A stretch of 8,273 nucleotides of DNA from Vulcanimicrobiota bacterium (GTDB taxonomy: Bacteria > Vulcanimicrobiota > Vulcanimicrobiia > Vulcanimicrobiales > Vulcanimicrobiaceae). Position numbers and translations under genes: made by a program. The stretch's first letter is position 1. Every line of letters starts with the position of its first letter. Below the pieces are notes generated by a model that searched no databases, was not told the origin of the DNA, and saw nothing but the letters and a program-made list of their open reading frames with translations. Below are positions 6,355 through 8,273 of the stretch, one piece after another. The DNA is taken from positions 1 through 8,273 of the forward strand of contig JACRTZ010000072.1 of the NCBI GenBank assembly GCA_014304965.1. The letters are read 5' to 3'.

Positions 6355-7056
6355 GTGGTGACCTCTACCGCTACCGCGCGCGTCCTCATCGTCGAGGACG
6401 ACCCCGACCTCGCATCGTTCGAGGCGCAGATGCTGGCGCGTGCGGGCTACGACACGCGCATCGCTCCGACGGGACAAGACGGCTTGAACCTGGTGAAGGA
6501 CTACAAGCCCGAAGTGGTGCTGCTCGACATCGGCTTGCCCGACATGTCCGGGCTCGACGTGTGCACGCAGATCGCCGAGTCGGCGGACTCCTACATCCTG
6601 ATGGTGAGCGGTCACTCGAGCGAAGATATGAAGTTGACCGGGCTCGGCCTCGGCGCGGACGACTTCATCACCAAGCCCTTCAGCGGCAACGAATTGGTTG
6701 CACGCATCGGCTCGTTCTTACGCCGCCGCGAGCGTTCCAAATCTCGCGATCAAGACGGCCGTTTGCAGCTCGGCGATGTGGCGCTCGTGCGCGACCTGCA
6801 CGCGCTCGAACGCGAGGATCGCTCGATCAGCCTGACGGCGCTCGAGTTCCGGCTGTTGTGGTTTCTCGGCGAGGCCGACGGCCGGCTGCTCACGCGCGCG
6901 CAGATTTTAGAACGGGTCTGGAACGACGTGTCGGGCGTGCCGACGCGCGTGGTTGACGTGCACGTCGCGGCGCTGCGCAAGAAGTTGAACGAAATCGGTG
7001 CGGCGTTGCAGATCGCGTCGGTGCGGGGGATCGGCTACCGCCTCGACAAGCCGTGA
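6355..7056 (+). CDS. OmpR/PhoB-family response regulator
   Basis: This is a 233-residue two-component transcription factor. The receiver domain covers residues ~8-122. It has the acidic pocket Glu14/Asp15/Asp16 (LIVEDDPD), phospho-acceptor Asp58 (VVLLDIGLPD), switch residue Ser85 (MVSGHSS) and Lys107 (ITKPF), so all the residues needed for phosphorylation are present. The C-terminal winged helix (about 133-231) contains SLTALEFRLL, LLTRAQILERVW, TRVVDVHVAALRKKL and the closing RGIGYRL, as in PhoB/OmpR DNA-binding domains. No histidine kinase is next to it, so it is an orphan as far as the window shows. Two consecutive GTG codons (6355 and 6358) can start it; there is only a distant GAGGAG at 6328-6333, inside the end of the malic-enzyme gene. 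It sits 3 bases after that gene and overlaps the next by 4, so it is probably co-transcribed with both. Its target genes are unknown. Confidence 0.92.
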   Translation: MVTSTATARVLIVEDDPDLASFEAQMLARAGYDTRIAPTGQDGLNLVKDYKPEVVLLDIGLPDMSGLDVCTQIAESADSYILMVSGHSSEDMKLTGLGLGADDFITKPFSGNELVARIGSFLRRRERSKSRDQDGRLQLGDVALVRDLHALEREDRSISLTALEFRLLWFLGEADGRLLTRAQILERVWNDVSGVPTRVVDVHVAALRKKLNEIGAALQIASVRGIGYRLDKP

Positions 7057-8273
7057 GCGCCGCGGCGGCATCGCTCGCGCGTATGCAGTTGGACCCTCGC
7101 GACCGCCGCCCGCTCTACGTGCAAATCGCCGACGACATCGTCGCACGGATCGAGCGCGGCGAACTCGCGGAGGGTGAACGGCTCCCGGGGATTCGGGAAC
7201 TCGCGCAACGCCTCGGTTGCGGGGCCGTAACGGTCTCGCAAGCCTACGATTCGCTGGCGGCTCGCGGCCGCGCGAGCGCGCGCATCGGCAAAGGCACGTA
7301 CGTTTCGGCCGTGCGTCTGCCGAGCGAACCCTTCGAACGCCGCTGGGAGCCGGATCTCGGCGGCTTCGCGCGCGCCCGAATGGAGAGCGTGACGGACGCG
7401 CTCGCCCGCGCGACCGCCCCCGGGACGATCTCGCTTGCGACCGGTAACCCGGCACCCGAAACGTTTCCGCTGGCGGAATTCGGGCGCTGCGTGCAGCGAA
7501 CGCTGGCCGACGATCCGCCCGAGACGATGCAGTACGCGAGCGGTAACGGCGATCCGGAATTGCGTGAGGCTTTCGCGCGAGCGCTGCAGTCGCGAGGCGT
7601 CAACGCGCGCGCCGGAGAAATCATCGTGTGCTCGGGCGCGCAGCAAGCCGCGGACGTGGTCGCCGCGACGTTGCTCGAGGCGCGCGCGGTGGTGGCTGCG
7701 GAGAGCCCGTCGTACGCGCCGACGCTTGGCGTGTTCGACGCGCGCGGCGCCTCGTACGTGGAGATCGAAGCGGACGCCGACGGCATTCGCGTGGACGACG
7801 TCGAGCGCGCCTTCGCGGAGTACCGGCCGCGATTGTTTTACGTCAACCCCTTCGCGCAGAATCCGACCGGCGCGATTCTGCCCGACCGGCGCGCCAAGGC
7901 GATCGTCGCGCTCGCACGCCGCTACGACGTCGTTATTCTCGAGGATCAGACGGGCTGGGTGTTCACCTACGACGCGCCGCCGCCCGCGCCGCTCGCGGCC
8001 TACGATACCGACGGACGCGTCGTGCTAATGGAGAGTCTCTCGAAGTCCGTGTTCCCGGCGCTCCGCATCGGCTATCTGTTCGCGCGCGGCGGGTTGATCG
8101 CGCCGCTCGCCGCGTCGAAGACGCGCGCGGACTCGTTCACCTCGACCTTCGTGCAGCGGGCGCTGCGCCGTTTCATCACCTCGGCCGCCTACGCGCGGCA
8201 CTTGCGAGCGGCCAAGGCCCTCTATCGACGCCGGCGCGACGCCTTCGTGGACGAACTGCAGGGCGCGCTGCCC
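7053..8273 (+). CDS. MocR-type transcriptional regulator (GntR HTH fused to aminotransferase fold), 3'-truncated
   Basis: The frame stays open for 407 codons to the end of the window, so the C-terminus is missing. The N-terminus is a GntR-type winged helix: PLYVQIADDIVARIERGEL, RLPGIRELAQRLG, TVSQAYDSLAARG, then GKGTYVS (about residues 20-88). A fold-type I aminotransferase domain follows, with QYASGNGDPELREAF, the NPFAQNPTG motif (265-273), Asp298 in ILEDQ, and the PLP Schiff-base Lys331 in SLSKSVFPALRIGYL. This pairing defines the MocR/GabR/PdxR family, which senses PLP or amino-acid-derived ligands and controls genes such as those for PLP synthesis or GABA use. Oddly, the Tyr found two residues after this Asp in GabR-like proteins is Thr300 here. 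GTG 7053 overlaps the response-regulator stop by 4 bases (GTGA); ATG 7083 is a reasonable alternative. The gene is the last of a three-gene run. A PLP-dependent aminotransferase without regulator function is less likely given the intact helix-turn-helix domain. Confidence 0.9.
   Translation, partial: MSAAAASLARMQLDPRDRRPLYVQIADDIVARIERGELAEGERLPGIRELAQRLGCGAVTVSQAYDSLAARGRASARIGKGTYVSAVRLPSEPFERRWEPDLGGFARARMESVTDALARATAPGTISLATGNPAPETFPLAEFGRCVQRTLADDPPETMQYASGNGDPELREAFARALQSRGVNARAGEIIVCSGAQQAADVVAATLLEARAVVAAESPSYAPTLGVFDARGASYVEIEADADGIRVDDVERAFAEYRPRLFYVNPFAQNPTGAILPDRRAKAIVALARRYDVVILEDQTGWVFTYDAPPPAPLAAYDTDGRVVLMESLSKSVFPALRIGYLFARGGLIAPLAASKTRADSFTSTFVQRALRRFITSAAYARHLRAAKALYRRRRDAFVDELQGALP

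Noticed and set aside
4912..6615. Very long open frame (567 codons) on the minus strand across the malic enzyme and response regulator
   Set aside because: Its product is rich in His, Arg, Asp and Gly with no recognisable domain. It lies antisense to two genes with clear catalytic motifs. GC-rich codon bias creates such open frames.

Overview
The window is high-GC DNA (by eye about two thirds G+C). It is densely coded, with strong third-position GC bias and many GTG/TTG starts. It encodes an outer-membrane-type beta-barrel protein with a signal peptide and a periplasmic PBP4-type peptidase, so the host is almost certainly a diderm bacterium. The gene repertoire and style would suit an uncultured lineage such as Eremiobacterota (WPS-2) or an acidobacterium-like phylum. 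That placement is impression only; nothing here fixes the taxonomy. I see no mobile elements, CRISPR arrays, tRNA or rRNA genes.

Left block (1-3687, + strand): the 3' part of a PBP4-type D-alanyl-D-alanine carboxypeptidase/endopeptidase gene, then tldD and tldE (pmbA). The latter two encode the two halves of the TldD/TldE metalloprotease. The genes are packed tightly: tldD starts at or within 30 bases of the PBP4 stop, and tldE overlaps the end of tldD by 8 bases on a TTG start. They read as one translationally coupled unit.

Middle (3722-4792, - strand): a single gene facing the tldDE block. It encodes a secreted protein with one CxxCH haem site right after the signal peptide, followed by about 270-290 residues of beta-barrel-like sequence ending in an aromatic residue. 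This is the layout of the Cyc2-type fused cytochrome-porins of iron-oxidising bacteria, though this one is short. Its upstream region carries a 14-base inverted repeat, with a third half-site, that closely resembles a DtxR/IdeR iron box. The haem-porin architecture and the iron-box-like operator together make this the most interesting part of the window.

Right block (4906-8273, + strand): an ACT-domain malic enzyme, an OmpR/PhoB-type response regulator without a kinase beside it, and a MocR-type regulator (GntR helix-turn-helix fused to an aminotransferase fold) cut by the window end. The genes are separated by 3 bases and by a 4-base overlap, so they look like one operon linking central carbon metabolism to two regulators. 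The 113-base divergent gap (4793-4905) holds the iron-box-like repeat and two possible RNA hairpins in the malic-enzyme leader, one of which could hide the Shine-Dalgarno sequence.
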